The position numbers were made by a program, and so were the translations under genes. From Hyphomicrobiales bacterium (GTDB lineage Bacteria > Pseudomonadota > Alphaproteobacteria > Rhizobiales > Methyloligellaceae), in NCBI GenBank assembly GCA_021775595.1, contig JAJFHN010000052.1:1-36679 (forward strand): a stretch of 36,679 nt of DNA, given 5' to 3'. Below are positions 8,406 to 16,911 of the stretch, piece by piece; position 1 is the stretch's first letter, and each line of letters starts with the position of its first letter. The notes under the pieces are model-generated. The model searched no databases. It had not been told where the DNA came from and was given only the letters and a program-made list of their open reading frames with translations.

Positions 8406-10694
8406 ATGCGCGTGATTGATCACATCGCACGCTTTGATGCTTCGGCCGGTCCCGCACGGCCGAAATCCGGTGGCCGCCTGCGTCACTGGACCCGTCATCT
8501 GACCGTGGTCCAAGCCGCCGCCATCGCGGTTACGCTGGCGGCGATCGCGCCCAATCCAGCCCACGCCCAGTCGCAGCAACCCCTCGAAGGTATCGCCGCT
8601 CCAAAGATCGAATCTGGCTTGCCCATGCTGCTGCAGGCCGACGAGATGATCTATGACAATCAAAACAACAAGGTGACCGCCCTCGGCAATGTCGAGATCT
8701 ACTACAGCAGCTACACATTGTTGGCGGACAAGGTGATCTACAACCAGAGAACCAACACGCTGGCCGCCGAAGGCAATGTGCGCATCAAAGAGCCGGACGG
8801 CGCGGTTATCAACGCCGACAACATCACACTGACCGACGATTTCCGTGACGGATTCATTCGCTCATTGAAGATCGTAACCAGTGACGACGCACGCATCGCA
8901 GCCTCTCGCGCCACGCGCGTGAGCGGCGAGACGACCGTTTTCGACCAGGCCGTCTATACGCCGTGTAAACCGTGCGAAGACGATCCAAGCAAACCGCCGA
9001 CTTGGCGCATCAAGGCGACCAAGGTCATCCATAAGAAGTCCGAAGCCACGATCGAATACAAGCACGCGCGGCTCGAGATGAAGGGTGTGCCGGTATTGTA
9101 TGCGCCCTATTTCCGGCATGCCGATCCCACCGTGAAGCGTAAATCAGGCTTCTTGTTCCCGGATTTCAGCCATTCGGACAATCTCGGCTTTACCACTGAG
9201 ACGCCGTACTATTTTGCTCTGGCGCCCAATTACGATTTCACGTTTTCGCCCCTCTTCAGCGAAAAACGCGGCGTTTTGCTCAAAGGCAAATGGCGCCATC
9301 GCACGGAGAACGGTCGCTACAGCATCGAGGCCGCCGGCATCAATGCCTGGGACAAGTTCGAGCAGGGACCGGGCAATAGGGACTTCCGCGGCAGTATCAA
9401 GTCCGACGGCGAATTCGATATCAATCAGGTTTGGAGCTATGGCTGGGACGTTACGGCCGAGACTGACGACACCTTCCGCCGGTTCTATCAGCTCGACAAT
9501 ATCCTCACCACCGAGCGCGTGTCGGAGATCAACCTCACCGGTATCGGCGACCGCAGCTATTTCGACGCCAGGCTCTACCATTTCGGCGCTCTGACCTTCG
9601 AGGACACAGCCACCTCGGAAGCCATCGTTCATCCGGTAATTGACTACAACTACATCTTCTCCGATCCCGTTCTGGGCGGCGAGCTCGCATACAATTCGAA
9701 TGTTTTAAGCCTGTCCTCTGAGGACAGTGCGGACACCAACCGTTTCATCAACGAACTCACATGGCGGCGCTCGATGATTTCGCAGGGCGGCCAAGTCTTC
9801 ACGCCGTTCTTCGCGGCCCGCGGTGATCTCTACAAGGTCTCGAACGTGTTCGATCCCGTCACTGGTCAGGGAACGGACGACGATTCAACGGCGCGCGGCA
9901 TGGTGACGGGCGGCTTAGAATATCGCTATCCCTTTGTCGCGCATGGGCGCATCGGCTCTCACGTTGTTGAGCCGATCGGTCAAATCATCGCGCGCCCAAG
10001 CATCCAGGACCAAGAAGCCGTGCCGAACCAGGACGCCCGCAGCTTGGTGTTCGACGACACCCTGTTGTTCGATATAGACAAGTTCTCGGGGTATGACCGG
10101 ATCGAAGAAGGCACCCGCGCCAATGTCGGCCTGCGCTACACCCTGCAGGGCAACAATGGCGGCTACATGCGCGCGGTTGTCGGTCAGAGCTATCAAATTG
10201 CCGGCGACAATGAATTTGCCTTCGAAAGCGGCCTGCGCAGCGTGCGGTCCGATTATGTCACGGGTCTTTATTTTCAACCGGGACAAATGTTGGGATTTGT
10301 TGGCCAAGCCCGCTTCAACGAAGACAATTTGGACCTACAGCGCACCGACATCACCTCAAATTTGCGCCTTGGCCCACTCACCGGTTCTATGACCTATTCG
10401 AACCTGCGCGCCCAACCGGCGCTGGGCATCAGCGAAGACCGCGAAGAGATTCTCGCCAGCTCGACGGTTCTTTTGACCGAATTTTGGTCGGTGTTTGGCA
10501 ACATCCGCTTCGACATCGAGGATGATCAAAGGATCACGGATGCCATTGGAATCAGGTACTCCGACGATTGTTTCGCGCTTTCGGTCTCTTACACGGAATC
10601 CTTTATCCGCGACCGCGATATCACGCCGGATGAAAAGATCCTGCTCCGCTTCCAGTTCAAGCATCTGGGCGCCTTCGACGTTGATGCCGGCTAA
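8406..10694 (+). CDS. lptD: LPS assembly outer-membrane protein LptD
   Basis: Outer-membrane beta-barrel that, with LptE, inserts LPS into the outer leaflet. It has 762 residues: a long positively charged n-region, a hydrophobic stretch (about 33-50) and a likely cleavage site AHA|Q at 54/55; an OstA/LptA-like domain over about 70-180; and a barrel rich in alternating beta pattern to the C-terminus. Only three cysteines are seen: a CKPC pair (C187, C190) and one near the C-terminus (C722). Disulfides can therefore form, but the pattern differs from the four-cysteine E. coli protein. AGGAGG at 8389-8394 lies 11 bases before the ATG. It follows lptG directly, giving a complete LPS export cluster apart from lptA/B/C/E. 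Confidence 0.95.
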   Translation: MRVIDHIARFDASAGPARPKSGGRLRHWTRHLTVVQAAAIAVTLAAIAPNPAHAQSQQPLEGIAAPKIESGLPMLLQADEMIYDNQNNKVTALGNVEIYYSSYTLLADKVIYNQRTNTLAAEGNVRIKEPDGAVINADNITLTDDFRDGFIRSLKIVTSDDARIAASRATRVSGETTVFDQAVYTPCKPCEDDPSKPPTWRIKATKVIHKKSEATIEYKHARLEMKGVPVLYAPYFRHADPTVKRKSGFLFPDFSHSDNLGFTTETPYYFALAPNYDFTFSPLFSEKRGVLLKGKWRHRTENGRYSIEAAGINAWDKFEQGPGNRDFRGSIKSDGEFDINQVWSYGWDVTAETDDTFRRFYQLDNILTTERVSEINLTGIGDRSYFDARLYHFGALTFEDTATSEAIVHPVIDYNYIFSDPVLGGELAYNSNVLSLSSEDSADTNRFINELTWRRSMISQGGQVFTPFFAARGDLYKVSNVFDPVTGQGTDDDSTARGMVTGGLEYRYPFVAHGRIGSHVVEPIGQIIARPSIQDQEAVPNQDARSLVFDDTLLFDIDKFSGYDRIEEGTRANVGLRYTLQGNNGGYMRAVVGQSYQIAGDNEFAFESGLRSVRSDYVTGLYFQPGQMLGFVGQARFNEDNLDLQRTDITSNLRLGPLTGSMTYSNLRAQPALGISEDREEILASSTVLLTEFWSVFGNIRFDIEDDQRITDAIGIRYSDDCFALSVSYTESFIRDRDITPDEKILLRFQFKHLGAFDVDAG

Positions 10695-10836
10695 GGCCCT
10701 GTGGTTGCCATGTTGCTGTCAATGTTAGGCGGCAACAATCTGAGCTGCGCAAGGCGGTGAGAGCGGCCAGCGGCTGAGCAAGTCCACTGAACTTCTTGAC
10801 GGCGGCCGCATTCACAGCGCATGTGACTTGAGTGAT

Positions 10837-11796
10837 ATGAGCGAAATGATCATCAAAATCAGCCGCGCCCGGCTTGGAATCTGGAAATTGGCTGCTTTGA
10901 TGGCGCTGGCGGTCTTGCCGGCGTCTCCTCTTCAGGCCCAGGGTGAGCTGTCCATCGTTGCGTTGGTCAATGATCAGCCGATTTCGGCTTACGACGTTAT
11001 GCAGCGCCTGCGGTTTGTCTCGGTGACCTCGCGGCAAAAACCAACCGAGGCGATGCGTAAAAAAGTCATCGATTCCCTCATCAATGAGAATTTGCAGCTG
11101 CAGGAAGCCAAAAAGCAAAATGTAGTCGTGACCGACGAACAGGTGAATAAGGCGATTGATAACATCGCCAAGGGCAATGGCATGACGGGCGATCAGATGG
11201 TTCAAGCGCTCGGCCAACTGGGCGTCAATGGCGCGACCTTTAAAAATCGCATCAAAGCCACGATAGCTTGGCAGCAAGTGGTCCGGCGCAAGTTTTCAAG
11301 GCAAATCCGGGTCAGCGAGACACAAGTTCAAAAGGCGATGGGCGGCAAAGGCGATGGCGGCGTTGATAAGACCGAATTCGAGCTCCAGCGCGTTCGCCTC
11401 AAAGTGCCCACGGGCGCCGGTCAGGCGGCAATCACCGCGCGGTTGGCCGAGGCCGAGGATATGCGCAAAAAATTCGAATCTTGTCAGTCAATATCCGGCT
11501 TGGTTGGACGGTTCCAAAACGCCACTGTGCAATCTCTGGGCACAAAGACGGCCGACCAGATTAAGCAGCCCTCCCGCGCCTTTTTGCTCAATGCCAGTAT
11601 GGGGCAAATGACGCCCGCGACCGTTACCTCATCTGGCGTCGAATTGATTGCCGTGTGCAACAAGCGTGCGGTCAAGGGCAAGGAACCAGACAAGCGTAAG
11701 ACCGTAGAGAACAAACTGCGCCAGCAAGAATTCGGGCGCATGTCGAACAGCTTCATTCGCGATCTGCGCCAAGACGCTTATATCGAAATTCGCTGA
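10837..11796 (+). CDS. surA: SurA-type periplasmic chaperone (SurA N-terminal domain)
   Basis: Periplasmic folding factor for outer-membrane proteins, placed next to its likely client lptD. From the ATG at 10837 it has 319 residues: a signal peptide with a hydrophobic core (about 15-29) and cleavage near LQA|Q (34/35), then a SurA N-terminal domain (about 37-155; IVALVNDQPISAYDVMQRL start, NENLQLQEAKKQNVVVTDEQV). The C-terminal part aligns by position with one parvulin domain but is hard to recognise, so isomerase activity is doubtful. The frame is also open from a TTG at 10828, and another ATG lies at 10846; no clear ribosome site separates them. The 3' end is three bases from pdxA. Confidence 0.85.
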   Translation: MSEMIIKISRARLGIWKLAALMALAVLPASPLQAQGELSIVALVNDQPISAYDVMQRLRFVSVTSRQKPTEAMRKKVIDSLINENLQLQEAKKQNVVVTDEQVNKAIDNIAKGNGMTGDQMVQALGQLGVNGATFKNRIKATIAWQQVVRRKFSRQIRVSETQVQKAMGGKGDGGVDKTEFELQRVRLKVPTGAGQAAITARLAEAEDMRKKFESCQSISGLVGRFQNATVQSLGTKTADQIKQPSRAFLLNASMGQMTPATVTSSGVELIAVCNKRAVKGKEPDKRKTVENKLRQQEFGRMSNSFIRDLRQDAYIEIR

Positions 11797-11799
11797 CCG

Positions 11800-12873
11800 A
11801 TGTCCGCCCCGGCGATCGTCGAGAACAGGACGGCAAAGCAAGCCGCCAATGGCCGATCCTTGTCTCCGCTGGTTCTAACCATGGGAGATCCCGCTGGCAT
11901 TGGCCCCGATATTACTGCGCAAGCTTGGGCCTGCCGAAGCGAGGAAAACCTGCCGCCATTTGCCGTTGTCGGCGATGCGAGGCTGATCGCGTCTCGCGCT
12001 AAGGCGCTTGGCCTCGATGTTCCAACCGTGCGCGCGAAAACGCCCGAGGAGGCGTATCGCGTGTTTGGAGACGCACTTGGCGTTCTCCATTCGGAATTAC
12101 CGGTCGACGTCAAAGCAGGCCAACCAAATCCATCGGCCGCATCCGCCGTAATCAGTGCGATTGAAGACGCGGTGGCTTATGTGCAAAGCGGTAAGGCGCG
12201 TGCAATTGTCACCAATCCCATCAACAAAAAACAGCTTTACGACGCGGGCCTCCCCTTCCCCGGTCACACTGAATTTCTGGGCGCGTTGGCCTCACCCGCT
12301 GGCGAAACCTTCGCGCCCATCATGATGTTGGTGTCGGCTGAGCTGAGAGTTGTGCCTGCCACAGTTCATATTCCGTTGAAGGACGTTCCAGCAGCACTGT
12401 CGCGCGCGTCAATTGGTCAGATTATTATTGGCACCGCACGGGCCTTGGATCGCTGTTTCGCAATTGCAGAACCGCGCATCGCTGTTGCCGGCCTCAATCC
12501 TCACGCCGGAGAAGATGGCGCCATGGGCAGCGAAGAGGCCGAGCTGATAGCCCCGGCGATCGCAGATGCCAAGGCGAGCGGGATCGACGTCACGGGCCCG
12601 CACCCCGCCGATACGCTCTTCGCCGCCCAATCGCGCAAGACATATGATGCCGCGGTCGCCATGTACCATGACCAAGCGCTGATACCGATTAAGACACTTG
12701 CTTTCGAACGCGCGGTCAACCTTACGGTTGGTCTGCCGTTCGTGCGCACATCGCCCGATCATGGCACCGCCTATGCGATCGCCGGCACGGGCCAGGCATC
12801 GGCCGTAAGCTTGATTGAAGCCATCAAACTGGCCGATCGCATCAGCGCCCGACAGATGGCATCGCCGGCGTGA
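11800..12873 (+). CDS. pdxA: 4-hydroxythreonine-4-phosphate dehydrogenase PdxA
   Basis: NAD-dependent dehydrogenase and decarboxylase of the DXP-dependent pyridoxal 5'-phosphate pathway. It has 357 residues, somewhat longer than E. coli PdxA (329) mainly because of about 20 extra N-terminal residues. The motif TMGDPAGIGPDI is at 27-38, substrate-binding GHTEF at 155-159, and the three metal histidines are H190 (VHIPL), H235 (NPHAGEDG) and H290 (YHDQALIPIK), spaced exactly as in the E. coli enzyme. pdxA lies between surA and rsmA as in E. coli and many proteobacteria. Its TGA overlaps the GTG start of rsmA. Confidence 0.96.
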   Translation: MSAPAIVENRTAKQAANGRSLSPLVLTMGDPAGIGPDITAQAWACRSEENLPPFAVVGDARLIASRAKALGLDVPTVRAKTPEEAYRVFGDALGVLHSELPVDVKAGQPNPSAASAVISAIEDAVAYVQSGKARAIVTNPINKKQLYDAGLPFPGHTEFLGALASPAGETFAPIMMLVSAELRVVPATVHIPLKDVPAALSRASIGQIIIGTARALDRCFAIAEPRIAVAGLNPHAGEDGAMGSEEAELIAPAIADAKASGIDVTGPHPADTLFAAQSRKTYDAAVAMYHDQALIPIKTLAFERAVNLTVGLPFVRTSPDHGTAYAIAGTGQASAVSLIEAIKLADRISARQMASPA

Positions 12874-13721
12874 GCGGCGAAGACGGTCTGCCGCCATTGC
12901 GCACGGTGATTTCCGAGCTGGGCCTCACGGCCAAGAAGAGCTTGGGACAAAATTTCATTCTCGACCTCAATCTAACCCGCCGCATCGCCCGTACCGCGGG
13001 CCCATTTGAGGGCATCACCGTCTTGGAGGTGGGGGCGGGACCTGGCGGATTGACCCGCGCGCTACTGATGGAAGGCGCCGAGCATGTCATTGCGCTCGAG
13101 CGCGACGCTCGCTGTATTGGCGCGCTCGACCAAATCGCCAATGCCTATCCCAACCGGTTGAGCGTTCGCCAGGTCGATGCGCTGGACGTCGACTATGCCG
13201 ATTTGGCTGAGGGTCCGCTCCGCATTGTCGCCAATCTGCCCTACGGCGTCGCGACGCCTTTGTTGATCGGCTGGCTGCGCACCATGCCTTGGCCGCCTTG
13301 GTACGACCGCATGGTGTTGATGTTTCAGCGTGAAGTCGCCGACCGGATCGTTGCCGAGCCGGGATCGAAGGTCTTCGGCAGACTTTCGGTCATTTCGCAA
13401 TGGCGCTGCCATGTGCGGCCCTTGCTCACCTTGCCTCCGGCCGCCTTCACGCCCGCCCCCAAAGTATCTTCCAGCCTGGTCGAGTTTACCCCCCGGCGAT
13501 CCCGTGAACCTGCGTGTTCGCTGCAGGCGTTGGAAGCTGTCAGCAAGGCGGCGTTTGGCCAGCGGCGCAAAATGTTGAAATCGAGCTTGCGGCAGATCAG
13601 CGAGGATGCCCAAGGATTGATCGATCGTGCTGGGCTTGATCCCACCGTGCGTCCGGAGACATTAACGATCGAGCAATTTGGCGCCCTCGCCCTGGCCTAC
13701 GCCGCCGAAGCGGACCTATAA
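12870..13721 (+). CDS. rsmA: 16S rRNA (adenine1518/1519-N6)-dimethyltransferase RsmA (KsgA)
   Basis: Dimethylates the two adjacent adenines in the loop of helix 45 of 16S rRNA during small-subunit assembly. It has 283 residues: the N-terminal KKSLGQNFI signature (22-30), SAM-binding EVGAGPGGLT (53-62), acidic ERDARC, and motif IV NLPYG at 122-126. The fifth residue of that motif is Asn in E. coli KsgA and Gly here. The C-terminal helical domain contains PPAAFTPAPKVSS and FGQRRKML. The GTG start at 12870 overlaps the pdxA stop by four bases (GTGA). The TAA stop overlaps the convergent gmk stop. Confidence 0.95.
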   Translation: MSGEDGLPPLRTVISELGLTAKKSLGQNFILDLNLTRRIARTAGPFEGITVLEVGAGPGGLTRALLMEGAEHVIALERDARCIGALDQIANAYPNRLSVRQVDALDVDYADLAEGPLRIVANLPYGVATPLLIGWLRTMPWPPWYDRMVLMFQREVADRIVAEPGSKVFGRLSVISQWRCHVRPLLTLPPAAFTPAPKVSSSLVEFTPRRSREPACSLQALEAVSKAAFGQRRKMLKSSLRQISEDAQGLIDRAGLDPTVRPETLTIEQFGALALAYAAEADL

Positions 13722-14360
13722 ATTGCGCTGCAGCTTTCGCACGAACTCCTCAAGGCCCGTTCGCCTGGTCCGCTTGAGCCGTTCGGCTGAAAGAATGGCG
13801 CGCACATCCTCGACGCTTTGTTCGATGTCGTTGTTGACAATCACATAGTCGTAATCGTCCCAATGTTGGATTTCATTGGCTGCACCAGCCATGCGTCGCG
13901 CCACGACTTCCGCCGTATCCTGGGCTCTGCTTTTTAGCCGCTCGGCCAGTGCCTCGACCGAGGGAGGCAGCAAGAAAATCGTGACCAGGTCTTGTCTCGA
14001 TGTCGCGGACAGCTTTTCGGCACCCTGCCAGTCGATATCAAACAGTACGTCACGCCCGGACGCGAGCGCTTGTTCAACGGGCTTTTTCGGTGTGCCATAA
14101 AAATTATCGAACACCAGCGCCCATTCGAGAAACGCATCGCGATCGCGCATTTCCGCAAATGATTCGGAGCTGACGAAAATATAGTCCTCGCCATCCACCT
14201 CGCCCGGCCGGGGTTTGCGCGACGTCGCCGAGATCGACATCTCAATGCCTTTGTCACGCTCGAGCAATTGCCGCGAGATCGTCGTTTTGCCGGCGCCCGA
14301 CGGTGATGAGAGCACCAGCATCAGTCCGCGCTGTTCGATCGTGTCTTGTGATTCACTCAA
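13716..14360 (-). CDS. gmk: Guanylate kinase
   Basis: Phosphorylates GMP to GDP with ATP in the cytoplasm. It has 214 residues, the normal length, with P-loop SSPSGAGKTT (18-27), the GMP-binding TSRKPRPGEVDGEDY segment, FDIDWQGAEKL, and the lid region with RLKSRAQD and RRMAGAANEI. The start is a TTG at 14360, giving an N-terminus of natural length before RGLMLVLSS, with AGGTG seven bases upstream; the next ATG (codon 14) would leave almost nothing before the P-loop. It overlaps the end of yicC by eight bases, so coupling is likely. Its TAG stop interlocks with the rsmA TAA from the other strand. Confidence 0.96.
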   Translation of the reverse strand: MSESQDTIEQRGLMLVLSSPSGAGKTTISRQLLERDKGIEMSISATSRKPRPGEVDGEDYIFVSSESFAEMRDRDAFLEWALVFDNFYGTPKKPVEQALASGRDVLFDIDWQGAEKLSATSRQDLVTIFLLPPSVEALAERLKSRAQDTAEVVARRMAGAANEIQHWDDYDYVIVNNDIEQSVEDVRAILSAERLKRTRRTGLEEFVRKLQRNL

Positions 14361-15237
14361 CGTTTTGCACCTGTTCTCGCAAGCGGTCGATCACCGCCTT
14401 GAGGGCCAACCCTGACTTCGTCACAGAGCCATCGTTGGATTTGGAGCAAATCGTGTTGGCCTCACGATTAAATTCCTGGGCTAGGAATTCAAAGCGTCTG
14501 CCGACCGGTTCGTCCTGATCCAAAAGCTCTCGCGCGGAGGCAGTGTGGGCCCGTAGCCGGTCGAGCTCCTCGGCAATGTCGGCCTTGGTCGCAAGCAGCG
14601 CGGCTTCCTGGTGCAGACGTTGCTCGTCAAACTCTTGATTGGTCTGCATCAGCCGCAAGATTTGAGCGGTTAATCGCTCCAGAATGGCCTCTGGCTTATA
14701 GGCTGGCGCGGCGTCGATCTCTTTAACCAGGGAGTCGATCTCATCGATGTGGCCCGCAAGCACTCCCTGCAGATGTGCGCCCTCGCCCATCCGGCTGGTC
14801 TCCAAATCCGCCAGCGCCAACGTAAAGTCGGCCAGTACGGCGTCGTGGCGCCCTTGGCTGTCTTCGGCGGCTTCCGCATCGGCAAACTCGATCACCCCCT
14901 TGATGCCGAGCAACGTATCGAGCGCCGGCTTGTCCGCGCCGGTCAGCTCTTGCGCGCGCTCGACGATTGCCGTTGCCTCACGCAATGCTTGCTCATTGAG
15001 GCGCAATTGGCCCGCGTCTTGAGTGCGCTTGACGGTTAAATTCAACGTGCAATTGCCCCTGGCGAATTGCTTTTTACACATTTCACGGACACGGGCTTCG
15101 ATCGCCTCAAAACCAGACGGTAGCCTCAATCGAATATCTAGACCGCGTGCGTTTAGGGTGCGTATTTCCCAATGCCAGGCATAGGGTTCGTTCGAGCCAT
15201 CGCGGCGCGCGAAACCCGTCATGCTCTTGATTGCCAT
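14353..15237 (-). CDS. yicC: YicC family endoribonuclease-like protein
   Basis: Member of the YicC family; E. coli YicC has been reported to act as an endoribonuclease and RNA-decay factor. It has 294 residues, normal for the family. The N-terminal signature MAIKSMTGFAR is present, then the YicC N-terminal domain to about residue 155 with SGFEAIEARVREMCK, and the C-terminal DUF1732 domain (about 210-294) with EELDRLRAHTASARELL, GRRFEFLAQEFNREANTICSKS and the family ending in a helix. It sits between mltG and gmk; the mltG-yicC-gmk order recurs in alphaproteobacteria. It is preceded by a 134-base gap after mltG. Confidence 0.94.
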   Translation of the reverse strand: MAIKSMTGFARRDGSNEPYAWHWEIRTLNARGLDIRLRLPSGFEAIEARVREMCKKQFARGNCTLNLTVKRTQDAGQLRLNEQALREATAIVERAQELTGADKPALDTLLGIKGVIEFADAEAAEDSQGRHDAVLADFTLALADLETSRMGEGAHLQGVLAGHIDEIDSLVKEIDAAPAYKPEAILERLTAQILRLMQTNQEFDEQRLHQEAALLATKADIAEELDRLRAHTASARELLDQDEPVGRRFEFLAQEFNREANTICSKSNDGSVTKSGLALKAVIDRLREQVQNVE

Positions 15238-15371
15238 GTGCCCCCGCCAAATCAGCCCGATGCCTGCCCCAGCGCGGTGCGCCGAGCGGGAATCGTTTCC
15301 CGAAAGATGGGGAGTCTACTTGCTCGCCCGAAGGGCAACAAGCAGCGCTGCTATTGCGCGCTTCCGGCCCT
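15238..15371. other. mltG-yicC intergenic region with small palindromes
   Basis: A 134-base gap between two minus-strand genes. It contains a perfect 12-base palindrome, AGCAGCGCTGCT, at 15341-15352, a short GCCC/GGGC hairpin just beside it, and a GGGAA/TTCCC pair near 15289-15302. None is followed by a T-run on the minus strand, so none looks like a strong intrinsic terminator. A yicC promoter may lie here, but no good match was read. Confidence 0.35.
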
Positions 15372-16811
15372 TCAGCGCAGGCGCGGGTTGCGCAAGGGCA
15401 GTGGCACGCCGAGATCTCCAGAGCCCGCTTCTTGAAGCGAATTTGCGCTAGAGCTCGCGCTGGCGATGGGCGAAAGGGCTGACAAGTCGCCCGGCAATCC
15501 AAATGAGCTGAGATCGGTGCCAGGTGGTAAAACCGGCAGGCCAGCGGCGTCCATTCCCGGAAACACCATCGCCGGAGCGGCTGCAGCCGATGCTGTGTTG
15601 CTCTCCTCACTGCTGCCCTTAAGCGCGGCAATCCGGGCCTCTTCGGCCTGCCTGGCACGAATCTGAGCCTCAACGACACGCCACTTGGCAACGTTTCTAT
15701 TGTGCTCCGCGAGCGTTTTGGCGAAGACGTGACCACCCGTGCCGTCGGCTACGAAGTAGAGAGAATCGATCTTGGCGGGACGCAAAACAGCTTCGATGGA
15801 GGCCCGGCCAGGATTTGCGATAGGCGTCGGCGGCAAACCGGCGACTTGATAGGTGTTATAAGGGTTGGCCTGCTGAATTTCGCTCCGCAGAATTGGGCGG
15901 CCCAGCGTGCCGCGACCCTCCGAGACACCATAAATAATGGTGGGATCCGATTGCAATCTCATGCGCTTTCGCATGCGATTGATAAAGACGGCCGCGACCC
16001 GATCACGCTCATCGGCGCGTCCGGTTTCTTTCTCCACGATCGATGCGAGAATGATCGCTTCGTTCAGCGACTCAAATGGAAGATCCGGTGCCCTCTTCTG
16101 CCAAACCTTCGCGACAAATTTCTGCTGCTCGGCTTGCATGCGCTCAATAATCTCTTGACGCGTCGTGCCACGGCCAAACTTGAACGTCTCAGGCAACAGA
16201 CTGCCCTCGGGCGGCGGTTGAGTGATTTCGCCCTTCAGGAATTCGTTGGCGTTCAGCCGTTCGACCACTTGCCAGCTGGTCAAGCCTTCGGGAACGGTCA
16301 CCTTGTAAAGGATCGAGCGGCCCTCGACCAAGGTATCGAGCACCTCGCGCATGCTGGCGTTCTTGGCGATCTGGTATTCGCCGTACTTCAGCTTGTCTTG
16401 CGCGTTGAAATAATAGGCGCTGGCGACGAACAGCCACTTGTCGTCGATGACGTTTTCTCGCTCGAGACGCGTGGCGATCGCATTGAGGCCTTCACCCTGC
16501 GGGATGACCATAACCGTTGAATGATTGAGCGGCCCCGGCTTGTCGTAATATTGCGCCTTCATAAAATAGAACAGGCCGCCAAGTCCCAGCGGAATGATGA
16601 TCATCAGTGTCAGCATCGCATTCAGGACCGAGAGGAACGGATGCATTCGGCGCTTGCTCTTCTCCGCCGGCGGATTTGGAGCGCGCGCAGGCTCAAGCGC
16701 CTCGGCCGGACTGCGCGGCCGGATATCAGGCAGTTCATCGTCGTTTGCAGCAATATCCGCCAAGGTTCTTTCCACCGTCGCGCTGAAGGTGTTGTCGTTA
16801 TCGATGGACAT
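15372..16811 (-). CDS. mltG: Endolytic transglycosylase MltG
   Basis: Inner-membrane lytic transglycosylase of the YceG family that cuts nascent peptidoglycan strands and sets their length. It has 479 residues: a charged cytoplasmic N-terminus (1-55), one membrane helix (about 58-84), a LysM-like region with the VIPQGEGLNAIATRLE motif, and the catalytic domain with ASIVEKET, whose E260 corresponds to the E. coli catalytic glutamate E218. The motif LQSDPTIIYG and the NPYNTY segment follow. About 85 C-terminal residues rich in Ala, Ser and Pro extend beyond the catalytic domain and look disordered. It lies downstream of the fab genes on the same strand, joining membrane lipid and cell-wall functions. 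Confidence 0.96.
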   Translation of the reverse strand: MSIDNDNTFSATVERTLADIAANDDELPDIRPRSPAEALEPARAPNPPAEKSKRRMHPFLSVLNAMLTLMIIIPLGLGGLFYFMKAQYYDKPGPLNHSTVMVIPQGEGLNAIATRLERENVIDDKWLFVASAYYFNAQDKLKYGEYQIAKNASMREVLDTLVEGRSILYKVTVPEGLTSWQVVERLNANEFLKGEITQPPPEGSLLPETFKFGRGTTRQEIIERMQAEQQKFVAKVWQKRAPDLPFESLNEAIILASIVEKETGRADERDRVAAVFINRMRKRMRLQSDPTIIYGVSEGRGTLGRPILRSEIQQANPYNTYQVAGLPPTPIANPGRASIEAVLRPAKIDSLYFVADGTGGHVFAKTLAEHNRNVAKWRVVEAQIRARQAEEARIAALKGSSEESNTASAAAAPAMVFPGMDAAGLPVLPPGTDLSSFGLPGDLSALSPIASASSSANSLQEAGSGDLGVPLPLRNPRLR

Positions 16812-16852
16812 TTGTACGCCTAACTGACTCGTTACTAGGCGACACTTTCACG

Positions 16853-16876
16853 CTAAAATATGGCGAAACGCCGTAT
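16853..16876 (-). terminator. Possible terminator between fabF and mltG
   Basis: On the minus strand GGCG and CGCC pair across a TTT loop, flanked by ATA/TAT after one C-A mismatch, and are followed directly by TTTTAG (16858 down to 16853). The position, about 35 bases after the fabF stop and 42 before mltG, fits a weak intrinsic terminator or attenuator. The short stem makes it uncertain. GCCTA (16818-16822) and TAGGC (16836-16840) form a second short repeat closer to mltG. Confidence 0.35.
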
Positions 16877-16911
16877 GCGTCGTCCCGCTTTTCCGCCACA
16901 AATCGCCGGCT

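Noticed and set aside
10704-10736. GTTGCC/GGCAAC inverted repeat after lptD
   Set aside because: Six bases around a loop of about 20 bases and no T-run; too likely by chance to be called a terminator.
15702-16520. 272-codon plus-strand frame opposite mltG
   Set aside because: Antisense to a protein with an intact catalytic motif and membrane helix; no ribosome site or domain.
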